Below, in pieces: positions 1 to 6,946 of a stretch of DNA of 14,676 nucleotides. The notes beneath the pieces are model-generated. The model was not told where the DNA came from, ran no database searches, and saw nothing but the letters and a program-made list of their open reading frames with translations. The first letter of the stretch is position 1. Each line of letters starts with the position of its first letter. The DNA lies in assembly GCA_004356555.1 (NCBI GenBank), contig SMWY01000112.1, positions 1 through 14,676 of the forward strand, in the 5' to 3' direction. Source of the stretch: Candidatus Dadabacteria bacterium. GTDB lineage: Bacteria > Desulfobacterota_D > UBA1144 > Nemesobacterales > UBA2774. The translations under genes and the position numbers were made by a program.

Positions 1-1098
1 CAGCCTGAGTTTACACAGATAGACATAGAGATGACGTTCATTAAAGAAGAGGACATAATGAGTGTTGTAGAAGGAATGTTAAAGGCCATATTTAGGGAAG
101 CAAAAGGGATCAAAATAGATATCCCATTTAAGAGAATAAGTCATGAAGAGGCGATGCTAAAGTACGGCTCTGATAAACCTGACACAAGGTTTGGACTTTT
201 GCTCCAGGATATTTCTCATATTTTTGCAGACTCGGAATTCAAAGTTTTTAGTGGTGCGATTAAAAACGGCGGAATAATTAAGGTCCTTAACTTGAAAGGA
301 AAAGCAGGGGAACTTTCGAGGAAAGAGATTGATGATCTAACTGAAGCGGCAAAATCATTGGGAGCAAAGGGACTAGCGTGGATAAGAGTCGCAGAGGGCG
401 AATGGCAGTCTCCTATCGTCAAATTCTTTAGCGAAGAAGAAAAAGAAAACTTACAAAAGACTCTAAATTTAGAGGATGGGGATATCGTCTTCTTCGGTGC
501 GGATACCCCCCAAATAGTAAACCTTGTACTTTCACATCTCAGGCTAAGTCTCGGGGAAAGATTCGGCATGATTGATCATAACAAATTTGACTTTCTCTGG
601 GTCGAGGGTTTCCCACTCTTTGATTTTGATCATAAAGAGAAACGATATGTCGCTATGCACCATCCATTTACCTCTCCAAAAGAAGAAGATATGGAACTTC
701 TGGACGGGGAACACGGAAAGATCCGATCAAGAGCCTATGATGTGGTGTTAAACGGAGTTGAAATAGGCGGGGGGAGTATCAGGATATATAGGAAGGATAT
801 ACAGGAAAAGATATTTAAGGCTATCGGACTCAGCATGGAAGAAGCGCAAGATAAATTCGGATTCCTCTTAGAAGCGCTTGAGTTTGGAGCGCCACCTCAT
901 GGGGGAATAGCACTCGGTTTAGATAGAATCGTAATGCTAATTGTGGGGTCTCAATCAATTCGGGATGTGATAGCATTTCCAAAAACTCAAAAGGGACAGT
1001 GCCCTCTGACCGAAGCCCCCTCTGAAGTAGATATAGACCAACTCCTAGAATTGGGCATAAAATTAGATGTTAAAGACAAAGAAAAGAATGATTCCTGA
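1..1098 (+). CDS. aspS: Aspartyl-tRNA synthetase, C-terminal part (5' end outside window)
   Basis: Class II aminoacyl-tRNA synthetase that charges tRNA-Asp with aspartate in the cytoplasm. The frame is open from base 1, and the first codons read QPEFTQIDIEM, the end of class II motif 2 in AspRS, so the true start and the N-terminal anticodon-binding domain are missing. 365 residues remain of a family usually near 590. The segment PFKRISHEEAMLKYGSDKPDTRFG (about nt 127-198) leads into the GAD insertion domain typical of bacterial AspRS (about nt 200-540). The catalytic core resumes with FPLFDFDHKEKRYVAMHHPF. Motif 3 is GGIALGLDRIVML (nt 901-939), followed by SIRDVIAFPKTQKG. TGA stop at 1096-1098. 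The residues that separate discriminating from non-discriminating AspRS lie in the missing part. An ATG at 31 is internal and not the start. Identification is firm. Confidence 0.97.
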   Translation, partial: QPEFTQIDIEMTFIKEEDIMSVVEGMLKAIFREAKGIKIDIPFKRISHEEAMLKYGSDKPDTRFGLLLQDISHIFADSEFKVFSGAIKNGGIIKVLNLKGKAGELSRKEIDDLTEAAKSLGAKGLAWIRVAEGEWQSPIVKFFSEEEKENLQKTLNLEDGDIVFFGADTPQIVNLVLSHLRLSLGERFGMIDHNKFDFLWVEGFPLFDFDHKEKRYVAMHHPFTSPKEEDMELLDGEHGKIRSRAYDVVLNGVEIGGGSIRIYRKDIQEKIFKAIGLSMEEAQDKFGFLLEALEFGAPPHGGIALGLDRIVMLIVGSQSIRDVIAFPKTQKGQCPLTEAPSEVDIDQLLELGIKLDVKDKEKNDS

Positions 1099-1411
1099 GA
1101 TCCATAATGGGTCAAAAATTATTATCAGTCTCTTCACATAAGCTAAAAAGTCTTCAGCCACTAACAGGGCTACCCGGGATCTTACAATTACCCAGAGCAT
1201 TCTCTAACCATTTGTCGGCCTCTTATTTCGACTCGAAAGTCTCGGACCAAAGAGTTTCATTCCTGTAAGAAAACCCCCAAACCCAACCCTCTGTCGGACG
1301 TCCCAATTTAATTACAAGTACTTGTTTAAGGTTAACCCAGCTCAGTTCCCCGTCTTTTTAAACTATTTAAAGAAACATATGTCCTCCGTTCTAATCATTC
1401 TAAATATATTA

Positions 1412-1423
1412 ATAATTGAGCAA
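1412..1423 (+). repeat. Left half of a 12-bp inverted repeat flanking the methyltransferase
   Basis: ATAATTGAGCAA reads here on the plus strand. Its exact reverse complement, TTGCTCAATTAT, is at 2389-2400. The pair brackets the methyltransferase gene. The match ends sharply on both sides, and I see no target-site duplication or transposase. Confidence 0.5.
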
Positions 1424-1427
1424 GTTG

Positions 1428-1448
1428 TACTGCACCCCTTTGTCAAGC
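1428..1448 (-). repeat. Left copy of a 21-22 bp direct repeat containing a -35-like hexamer
   Basis: The plus strand reads TACTGC, then ACCCCTTT, then GTCAAGC. The right copy (2418-2439) reads TACTGC, CCCCCTTTT, GTCAAGC, so the copies differ by one substitution and one extra T. On the minus strand both start GCTTGACA, a perfect -35 hexamer pointing towards aspS. In this left copy no -10 element lies at a normal distance, so it is probably inactive or serves another purpose. Confidence 0.6.
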
Positions 1449-1490
1449 TCGGTTTAAGTTGAATTTATTAATAATACGAAATAGCGTCCA

Positions 1491-2315
1491 TCAGGCTTGT
1501 TTCTCACCAGATAGCACGTTTGAAACCATGCGTCCCATAGTAATTCCGTCGGCGCTCAGCTCATGGAGAAGTTCTGTAAGTGTTTTTCGGAATTCAGCCT
1601 GTTGCTCATCAGGCAAGGCTAGAAGTTTTGGCCTAATGGGAGTTGCGTAAGCTACTTCGATGGCATGTGTTGCTCCGCCGCCAATTACCAGGTCTTGCTC
1701 TTGCTGGCTGAGCTGAACATTCACAAATCCAGCCGACTCGAAATGGTCGGTCAATTGTGAATCCGGCATGAAGTCAAATGGACGGCGCATCATGTCGGTT
1801 ATCTCCGGCTCTCCAATCATGTTAAGTGCATTACATATAGATCCGAAAAACTGACATTCAGCTACAGGGCGCCAAGTGGTTATGATAACTTTTCCCCCAA
1901 CACACAACACCCTGCACATTTCCTGCGCAGCGGCGTCTTTGTCTGGAAAAAACTGAAACCCCTGTTGACAGACGACAAAGTCCATCGAGTCGCTGGAGAT
2001 TTCTAAAGGATACGCAGGGGATTCAATAAATTTCACTTCCGAAGTCAAGTCAGCACACCGTGTTTTGGCTAAAGTCAGCATCTCGCTGCTAATGTCTATG
2101 CCCAGTACAATCCCGCCGGGGCCAATTTGTCCTGCCACTAGTTGTGTGAAGATCCCGGTTCCTGTGGCCAGGTCAAGGACCCGTCGGCCTTGCCACGGTC
2201 CATACTCCTCAATGAGTCGAGCCGCCCAAGGCTCGAAAAGAATCGGCACAAGAAGATTGTCGTAGGCACTCGCAACCGAGTTATCCCCGAAACTGAATTT
2301 TTGAGTTTCGTTCAT
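1491..2315 (-). CDS. Class I SAM-dependent methyltransferase (UbiE/Methyltransf_11-like), substrate unknown
   Basis: Predicted soluble methyltransferase of 274 residues using S-adenosylmethionine. Motif I, VLDLATGTGIF (residues 46-56), forms the glycine-rich SAM loop. The acidic residue in GIDISSEML (D74) would bind the ribose hydroxyls, and SMDFVVCQQGFQFFPD (110-125) matches the motif IV region of the Methyltransf_11 family. The C-terminal 100 residues are variable, so the substrate cannot be named. I chose ATG 2315 because GGAAGG stands 8 nt upstream. An in-frame ATG at 2396 would add 27 residues but has no ribosome binding site and lies close to the predicted transcription start. The gene stands alone, transcribed opposite to aspS. 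Its GC content is about 50% in lines I counted (57% in 2101-2160), against about 23% in one stretch of the neighbouring DUF4340 gene, and it is flanked by repeats. Both hint at horizontal acquisition. Confidence 0.88.
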   Translation of the reverse strand: MNETQKFSFGDNSVASAYDNLLVPILFEPWAARLIEEYGPWQGRRVLDLATGTGIFTQLVAGQIGPGGIVLGIDISSEMLTLAKTRCADLTSEVKFIESPAYPLEISSDSMDFVVCQQGFQFFPDKDAAAQEMCRVLCVGGKVIITTWRPVAECQFFGSICNALNMIGEPEITDMMRRPFDFMPDSQLTDHFESAGFVNVQLSQQEQDLVIGGGATHAIEVAYATPIRPKLLALPDEQQAEFRKTLTELLHELSADGITMGRMVSNVLSGEKQA

Positions 2316-2388
2316 ATTGCATTCCTTCCCGCTAGTAGATTTTCTCCCTCCCAAGGAAGATAAAACAGGTGGAGTGACATAAATGGAA

Positions 2389-2400
2389 TTGCTCAATTAT
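2389..2400 (-). repeat. Right half of the 12-bp inverted repeat
   Basis: TTGCTCAATTAT, the exact reverse complement of 1412-1423. It lies in the predicted 5' leader of the methyltransferase transcript, just downstream of the 13-bp palindrome at 2399-2411, which it overlaps by two bases. Confidence 0.5.
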
Positions 2401-2411
2401 CTATCATAGAT
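2399..2411. promoter_or_regulatory. 13-bp palindrome overlapping the methyltransferase -10/start region (possible operator)
   Basis: ATCTAT-C-ATAGAT is a perfect dyad around 2405. It sits across the end of the predicted -10 box and the expected transcription start of the methyltransferase promoter, a typical operator position. No regulator gene is adjacent, so an operator role is inference. Confidence 0.35.
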
Positions 2412-2437
2412 TATTTATACTGCCCCCCTTTTGTCAA
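2410..2437 (-). promoter_or_regulatory. Predicted sigma-70-type promoter of the methyltransferase gene
   Basis: On the minus strand the -35 is a perfect TTGACA (2432-2437), the spacer is 16 bp, and the -10 is AATAAT (2410-2415, 5 of 6 consensus). Transcription should begin near 2403, giving a leader of about 90 nt before ATG 2315. The -35 and much of the spacer lie inside the direct repeat 2418-2439. Confidence 0.55.
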
Positions 2438-2439
2438 GC
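2418..2439 (-). repeat. Right copy of the 21-22 bp direct repeat
   Basis: Near-identical partner of 1428-1448 (see that entry). Here the TTGACA it carries is followed by a good -10 box, so this copy appears to be a working promoter. Confidence 0.6.
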
Positions 2440-2443
2440 AGCA

Positions 2444-2503
2444 TTTTTATAGGTCTGTCCGGTCTAGGCTTTGGTCTTTCTGATACTCTCTTTGCTATAA
2501 AAA
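2444..2503 (-). terminator. Weak terminator-like inverted repeat after the DUF4340 gene
   Basis: TTTTTATAG (2444-2452) and CTATAAAAA (2495-2503) form a perfect 9-bp inverted repeat with a 42-nt interior. It begins directly after the stop codon of the DUF4340 gene. The stem is AT-rich and the loop long, so it is not a canonical Rho-independent terminator. Its position at the end of the four-gene operon makes a termination or mRNA-end role possible. Confidence 0.25.
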
Positions 2504-3445
2504 CTATTCCAAACTAATTTGATCAATATTCTTTGGTACCCTCTTGAACAAACTTTTGTGAATAGAATAAACGGCGTCATCTGAATCCGATTTTATGTAA
2601 TAACTGTCTTCATCTTTCCTTTTGCCAAATATTAGTCCATGAATCCGATCATCCTCATAAAATATAATCTCAGTAGAGGGCTCATCCAATCCGTACCTTT
2701 TCAGACTCTGTGGATTTTCATTCTCAAAATCCAACACTTTTGCCCGAGAAAAAATCCATAATATTTCCTCGATCTTCTTATCATCAACTATTATAATTTG
2801 ATCCTGGTTATCTACATACCACCCTTGATCATCTTTATATATATCTGCAGAAAAATTGCCTGACCATATTGCAATACGGCTTACCTGACTTGAGTCAAAA
2901 CCAAAAAGCCCCTTATCTCTGAAATCAATTGTGGACATATTCATATATTTTTTTAAATAATCTTTTTCAACAACAAGTACGATATTCTCATTAGGGACAT
3001 AGACATAAGTCCCTGAACCTACAGGAATTTTATCTCCTATAATAAATCTATGATCTTTTACATCCGTAATAACTACTAGCTCTGCTCCGGCATTCTGAAA
3101 ATCAAATTGATCTAAATCCACTTCGTTGATAGGAACAGTCCCAACAATTTCCGTATTCTTAATATCTTCTATTAAATGGTCAATTATATTTTTATCAGCA
3201 TCTAGGTTTTCTTCATCCTGAATAACAAACCAATCTTCACCATCGCTTTCAAGAAGAATCCACGATTTGGAATAATAGATTTCAACTGATAAAACTTCTT
3301 CATCTCCTATAAAAACATACGGCTCTTCATTGAACAAGTTTTCTGAATGTCTTTCAGTATCGCGGAAATAAATAAAACCAAGCAATATGATAAAAACTAA
3401 AGCTGTGATCAAAGCACCTTTAAATTTTTCAAAAAAGTATTTCAT
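2504..3445 (-). CDS. DUF4340-domain membrane-anchored protein, last gene of the Gld-like ABC operon
   Basis: 313 residues. One N-terminal membrane segment (about 9-27, KGALITALVFIILLGFIYF) precedes a long acidic extracytoplasmic domain. The second half holds the DUF4340 hallmark YGLDEPSTEI (251-260) after a lysine/acid-rich segment. The first half has a degenerate copy (LDQFDFQNAGAELVV, 111-125), consistent with the internal duplication common in this family. No catalytic function is known for DUF4340. These proteins are often encoded beside GldF/GldG-like ABC proteins and are thought to be accessory parts, which fits here: the gene follows the GldG-like gene after 70 bp on the same strand. 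No clear Shine-Dalgarno precedes ATG 3445. The TAG stop is at 2504-2506. The gene is strikingly AT-rich. Confidence 0.85.
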   Translation of the reverse strand: MKYFFEKFKGALITALVFIILLGFIYFRDTERHSENLFNEEPYVFIGDEEVLSVEIYYSKSWILLESDGEDWFVIQDEENLDADKNIIDHLIEDIKNTEIVGTVPINEVDLDQFDFQNAGAELVVITDVKDHRFIIGDKIPVGSGTYVYVPNENIVLVVEKDYLKKYMNMSTIDFRDKGLFGFDSSQVSRIAIWSGNFSADIYKDDQGWYVDNQDQIIIVDDKKIEEILWIFSRAKVLDFENENPQSLKRYGLDEPSTEIIFYEDDRIHGLIFGKRKDEDSYYIKSDSDDAVYSIHKSLFKRVPKNIDQISLE

Positions 3446-3515
3446 TTTTATTCACACATACAGCATCCAATTTCATATCAAACTAACAATCATATTGACT
3501 TGGGAAAAATCAAAG

Positions 3516-4871
3516 CTACAGCCTTCTTCTCTTCCACCAAATAACCAATCCTGAAGATAAAATTACAGCCGGGATTATAACAACTGTAAATAAGAATATT
3601 AAATTAACCTGCTTAGTAGTTATAGTAAGATTGCCTGTGTTGACTGCTTTTGGTCTGATAGAAATCAGGTTCTCGTCACCTGAAACCCAATTGAGGGTGT
3701 TAAGAAAAAAATCTCGATTCCCTGAGAACTCAAGAAAAATGTTTGAGACAAAATCTGCGCTGCCAAAAACAGCAATTCTCCCCTTTGCAGAATTCTCAAC
3801 TACCGCAGCTACTCCAAGAGGACCCCCCTTATCAGATTCTTCTCTCTGGGCTACTCCTTCATTGAATAGCTCAAAATCAGTTTCAGACCAACTGTACTCA
3901 CCTGTGCTCGCCAACACTGTAGCGTTAAAATCACTAAGAACATCTATACTTCTTGAATAAGGGAAAATAGTAGCGAATCTAAAATCCTCGGTAATTTCAT
4001 GATACGGGTAATCAGACACTATAGGTGCTATATCTCCTCCCCCTTCAAGCTTAGAGCTGGGATCAATAATGACATCATCAGAAAGTTCAAATCCATAACC
4101 TTTCAATACGGAGGCTATTTCATTTCCGGATCTGGGTTCTATCAAAAATACGGCCCTACCCCCATGGTTAAGATAATTCTTAATATATAGTATCTCTTTA
4201 AGTGAAAAGGCTTTTATAGGAGCTGCAACAAACAAGATAGCGTTTTCCCTTGGCAACTCCTCCCCTCTTAAAATGAGAAACTCTTTAACGTTATAACCTT
4301 CATCAATGATAGTTCTTCTAAGCAAGCCAAAGCCTTCAGCATCAACACTATTACCCATATCCCTTTGTCCATGACCTGTTAAGAAATATAATGTTTTCTC
4401 AGATTCTCTTGTCAGCTTTAAGATGGCGTTCGTAATTTTTTCTTCGGAATTATTCAGTATCCCCCCTGTTATTGGGTCTGTTAATCTTAATTTAACGACT
4501 TTATCCCCTCTCCCAATTACAACACTGCCGTATTCCTTTACACCGTATTTCTTGGCAATACCCGGCTCTTTATCCGGATTTATCAGTTTAACTTTAATAT
4601 TGTCATTTCGATGTGAATATTCTTTGGCCAAGTCTTGAAAACCTTCTCTATCAACGCCCGTGTCTTTAAAAAACCCTATAATTTCAATTTCACCCTCAAC
4701 GTTCTTAAGCACCCGAACCGTCTGAGCAGAGACTGTATGAAATTTTCCCTCGGTGACATCAAACCTTATATCAGTTCTGAACAGCAAATAGTTTAGCACT
4801 ATAATTATCCCCAACGTGCTCACGACGGATATAAAGGCGCCGGTACCGTATATAAGTTTCCTTCTTCTCAT
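3516..4871 (-). CDS. GldG-like ABC-system auxiliary protein (ABC_transp_aux family)
   Basis: 451 residues, two membrane anchors with a large extracytoplasmic domain between. The N-terminal segment (about 9-31) is followed by DVTEGKFHTVSAQT (38-51), the conserved entry of the GldG family. LTGHGQRD (164-171) is its second hallmark, and FLIEPRSG comes later. The last 28 residues form a second membrane helix ending in the positive tail WWKRRRL. In Bacteroidetes GldG partners GldA and GldF in gliding. Outside that phylum the same set is widespread with unknown cargo, so I withhold a symbol. I start at ATG 4871, which overlaps the permease stop in an ATGA junction and has AAAGG five bases upstream. 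A GTG six bases earlier (4877) would add two residues but places the ribosome binding site too close. Confidence 0.87.
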   Translation of the reverse strand: MRRRKLIYGTGAFISVVSTLGIIIVLNYLLFRTDIRFDVTEGKFHTVSAQTVRVLKNVEGEIEIIGFFKDTGVDREGFQDLAKEYSHRNDNIKVKLINPDKEPGIAKKYGVKEYGSVVIGRGDKVVKLRLTDPITGGILNNSEEKITNAILKLTRESEKTLYFLTGHGQRDMGNSVDAEGFGLLRRTIIDEGYNVKEFLILRGEELPRENAILFVAAPIKAFSLKEILYIKNYLNHGGRAVFLIEPRSGNEIASVLKGYGFELSDDVIIDPSSKLEGGGDIAPIVSDYPYHEITEDFRFATIFPYSRSIDVLSDFNATVLASTGEYSWSETDFELFNEGVAQREESDKGGPLGVAAVVENSAKGRIAVFGSADFVSNIFLEFSGNRDFFLNTLNWVSGDENLISIRPKAVNTGNLTITTKQVNLIFLFTVVIIPAVILSSGLVIWWKRRRL

Positions 4872-5620
4872 CTCCACCTTTCCGAATCAAGAGCAACGTG
4901 AGTCAAGAAAAGCCCTATATAGATCATAGAAAAATAGTAAGCCAAGTCTTTTAGCTCGATTATACCCTTACCGAAATTCTCAAAATGATTAATTAGAGAT
5001 ATGTAACCTAGAATAGAGCTTTCTGTATCAGAAGATGCACCTATAAGCCAGAGTACAAGCAAGATACCAAAAGCAATTATCGCAGATACCAACTGACTGC
5101 TGGACAGAGAGGATGCAAATATTCCAATTGATAGAAAAGAGGCACCTAATAATAGAAGACCTAGATAACTTGAGAAAACTGCTCCGAGATCCGGATTCCC
5201 ATGAACCGTTAATACTATTATGTTAAGAGATGATAGAAACAGCATTATAATCAATAATATTAATGCGGCTAAATATTTTCCAAGAATTATGTCCCGGAGC
5301 TTTATAGGTGAAGTAAAAAGAAGCTCAGCCGTATGACTTGTCCTCTCATCAGCAAGCGAGCGCATAGTAATAAGGGGAATAATAAATAAAAGGACTATAC
5401 TCATCGTGTCAAAATATGGAATAACAACTACATTATTGAGATTGAGTTCACCCCTGAATAAATGAAAACTTGGATCAAACTGTAAATGTAATAAACCCTT
5501 TAAGTAAAGGAGAAAAAACAATGCTGAAATAGATTGAAACACAACCAAAATTACATAGGCCAGAGGGGAGGCGAAATAAGACCTCAGCTCCCTTTTTAAA
5601 ATAGGATAAACAGCGTTCAT
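4868..5620 (-). CDS. ABC-2 type permease (GldF-like)
   Basis: 250-residue integral membrane protein with about six predicted helices, including LAYVILVVFQSISALFFLLYL near residues 20-40, the hydrophobic stretches around MSIVLLFIIPLITM, LAALILLIIMLFLSSL, LGLLLLGASFLSIGIF and AIIAFGILLVLWLIGA, and a C-terminal helix. RSLADERTSHTAELLFTSPI, between helices 2 and 3, matches the conserved cytoplasmic loop of ABC-2 permeases that contacts the ATPase. The N-terminus (ILKRELRSYFASPLAYV) is also typical. It should form the pore of a transporter with the ATPase encoded immediately upstream. The ATPase stop TAG (5621-5623) abuts this ATG directly, and AGG seven bases before the start lies inside the ATPase gene. 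Its own stop overlaps the GldG-like start by 4 bp. The cargo is unknown. Confidence 0.88.
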   Translation of the reverse strand: MNAVYPILKRELRSYFASPLAYVILVVFQSISALFFLLYLKGLLHLQFDPSFHLFRGELNLNNVVVIPYFDTMSIVLLFIIPLITMRSLADERTSHTAELLFTSPIKLRDIILGKYLAALILLIIMLFLSSLNIIVLTVHGNPDLGAVFSSYLGLLLLGASFLSIGIFASSLSSSQLVSAIIAFGILLVLWLIGASSDTESSILGYISLINHFENFGKGIIELKDLAYYFSMIYIGLFLTHVALDSERWR

Positions 5621-6547
5621 CTAATTACCTGCCGAAGATATTACTTTTAAAAAAACCTCTTCTAAATTATGGGCAACCGGGTGTAATTCTAGAAGGCCCC
5701 ATTTGTTCTGTATAACTAATTCTGAAACCTCCTCCCTTATATCAACTCCTTTCTTTGGTTGAATAATTAATTCATTTGTAGGCCCTGACCTAATATCTGA
5801 GACATTAGGGATTGATAATATTTTCTCTCTAACTTCATCCCCCTGATATTTAGTCTTTAGCAGTATATTCTCAACATCACTTGCTTTTTGAGAAAGTCTT
5901 TTAAGCGACTCCTCAAGTACAATTTTGCCCTCGTTTATTATTACCACCTTGCTGCATATCATCGTAACCTCAGGAAGTATATGAGTGCTCAGAATAATAG
6001 TTCGATCACCGGAGAGACCCTTTATAAGCTTTCTTATCTCAATTATTTGTCTGGGGTCCAGACCATTTGTAGGTTCATCGAGCACTAGAACAGAAGGGTC
6101 ATTAATTAAAGCTTGAGCAATTCCAATACGTTGCCTATAACCCTTGGAAAGATGCCCTATGATGCGCTTTCCTACATCAAAAATTCCGCATTTCTCCATC
6201 ACATAATGGATCCTGCCCTTTTTTTCATTAATCGGCACTTTCTTTATATCAGCTACAAAGTCCAGATAATCTGTAACAATCATTTCCTCATATAATGGAG
6301 GATTTTCAGGTAGATAGCCAATATGGGATTTAGCAGTTAGAGGGTCTTCGAATATATCTACATCCGCAACATGTACCTTCCCTTTTGTGGGCGGCATGTA
6401 TCCGGTGATAATACGCATTGTGGTAGTTTTCCCGGCGCCGTTAGGACCCAGGAATCCTAGTACATCACCCTTTTCTAATTGAAAAGATATGTTGTCAACA
6501 GCAACCAAGTCGCCAAAGTGTTTTGAGACATTTTGAACGTGTATCAT
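5621..6547 (-). CDS. ABC transporter ATP-binding protein (GldA-like)
   Basis: 308-residue nucleotide-binding subunit that powers the neighbouring ABC-2 permease from the cytoplasmic side. It has the Walker A motif GPNGAGKTT (34-42), a Q-loop region GYLPENPPLYEEM (77-89), signature LSKGYRQRIGIAQAL (133-147), Walker B with catalytic glutamate VLVLDEP (153-159) and the switch histidine in STHIL (189). All key residues are intact. About 80 residues follow the ATPase core, as in export-type ATPases with a C-terminal regulatory extension. I start at ATG 6547 (MIHVQNVSKHFG), where family homology begins. In-frame ATGs at 6604 and 6682 would add 19 or 45 residues of unrelated sequence and lack ribosome binding sites; 6682 is also only a few bases from the predicted transcription start. 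First gene of the four-gene operon. Confidence 0.9.
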   Translation of the reverse strand: MIHVQNVSKHFGDLVAVDNISFQLEKGDVLGFLGPNGAGKTTTMRIITGYMPPTKGKVHVADVDIFEDPLTAKSHIGYLPENPPLYEEMIVTDYLDFVADIKKVPINEKKGRIHYVMEKCGIFDVGKRIIGHLSKGYRQRIGIAQALINDPSVLVLDEPTNGLDPRQIIEIRKLIKGLSGDRTIILSTHILPEVTMICSKVVIINEGKIVLEESLKRLSQKASDVENILLKTKYQGDEVREKILSIPNVSDIRSGPTNELIIQPKKGVDIREEVSELVIQNKWGLLELHPVAHNLEEVFLKVISSAGN

Positions 6548-6693
6548 AGCAGTAAGAACTCTAAGATTAACAAAGCTGATACCCCGAGGGGAAAATGATC
6601 CCATATGTACTGATTTTAATAGGATAACCGCACTACAATTCTTATCCAAACTATTTATTAATGGCTGTTTATCATTTATCATTTTGAGGTATG

Positions 6694-6699
6694 ATTATA
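6694..6699 (-). promoter_or_regulatory. Candidate -10 box of the ABC operon promoter
   Basis: A perfect TATAAT on the minus strand, about 150 bp before the chosen ATPase start (6547). The -35 region (for example TTAAAT, 19 bp upstream) is poor, so this is a half-supported promoter. It would give a leader of about 140 nt. Confidence 0.4.
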
Positions 6700-6700
6700 G

Positions 6701-6749
6701 GTTGATTTCCGAGGATTGATTTAAGGTGTTATTAAAAGGTATTATTAAA
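6701..6749. repeat. Two pairs of short direct repeats in the divergent promoter region
   Basis: TTGATTT occurs at 6702-6708 and 6716-6722, 14 bp apart. GGTGTTATTAAA (6725-6736) is followed 13 bp later by GGTATTATTAAA (6738-6749), one mismatch in 12. The second pair overlaps the spacer and -10 of the candidate kor operon promoter, so the repeats could be binding sites for a regulator of one or both divergent operons. Confidence 0.4.
6716..6745 (+). promoter_or_regulatory. Candidate promoter of the FrhB-like/kor operon
   Basis: TTGATT (6716-6721, 4 of 6), an 18-bp spacer and TATTAT (6740-6745, 5 of 6). It would start transcription near 6752 and leave an untranslated leader of about 195 nt. The match is moderate in an AT-rich region, so false positives are likely. 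Confidence 0.35.
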
Positions 6750-6933
6750 CTGTGTGTGGTATAAGGCAAAGGTGGTAAAATTAGTCAAAAATTATTAGAG
6801 AAATTGGACAATCTATCGAAACAAACTAACAAATCTCGTACTACTCAAAGAATGAATCGATTAGCAAATTATGACCATCAATATGAATGATAAGTCTGAA
6901 GGACAAAATCAGGAGTTGACTCTAAAAATTATA

Positions 6934-6940
6934 AGAGGAG
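6934..6940 (+). promoter_or_regulatory. Strong ribosome binding site of the FrhB-like gene
   Basis: AGAGGAG, six bases before ATG 6947. It clearly marks this ATG as the start. Confidence 0.75.
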
Positions 6941-6946
6941 CTGATA

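Larger units (their letters stand above)
1099..1490. other. Intergenic region between aspS and the methyltransferase gene, no gene seen
   Basis: About 390 bp with no convincing coding frame or tRNA. Just after the aspS stop there is a weak 5-bp hairpin (1099-1113, GATCC/GGGTC with one G-T pair), but no T-run follows on the plus strand, so it is not a standard terminator. A 12-bp perfect palindrome, ACAAGTACTTGT, sits at 1314-1325. On the minus strand, GGAGG (1383-1387) stands 4 nt before an ATG (1376-1378) that is closed after three codons, which looks like a decayed gene start. The left repeat (1428-1448) lies at the right-hand end. Confidence 0.5.

Noticed and set aside
216..569. 117-codon open frame on the minus strand
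   Set aside because: It is opposite the aspS GAD domain; serine/phenylalanine-rich composition is an artefact of the complementary strand.
1099..1113. Rho-independent terminator of aspS
   Set aside because: Stem of only five pairs including a G-T, and the following bases are A-rich rather than a T-run.
1210..1260. Possible tRNA T-arm (TTCGACTCGAAAG)
   Set aside because: No acceptor stem, D-arm or anticodon arm can be fitted around it on either strand.
1314..1325. Perfect palindrome ACAAGTACTTGT as an operator
   Set aside because: No promoter or gene start nearby to regulate; a single 12-bp palindrome in AT-rich sequence can arise by chance.
2316..2396. Upstream extension of the methyltransferase (27 residues)
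   Set aside because: No ribosome binding site at 2396, while GGAAGG stands at a good distance from ATG 2315. The extension is low in family similarity and lies in the predicted leader.
6548..6682. Upstream extension of the ABC ATPase (45 residues)
   Set aside because: No ribosome binding site, no ABC homology, and a TATAAT box at 6694-6699 would put the transcription start almost on that ATG.
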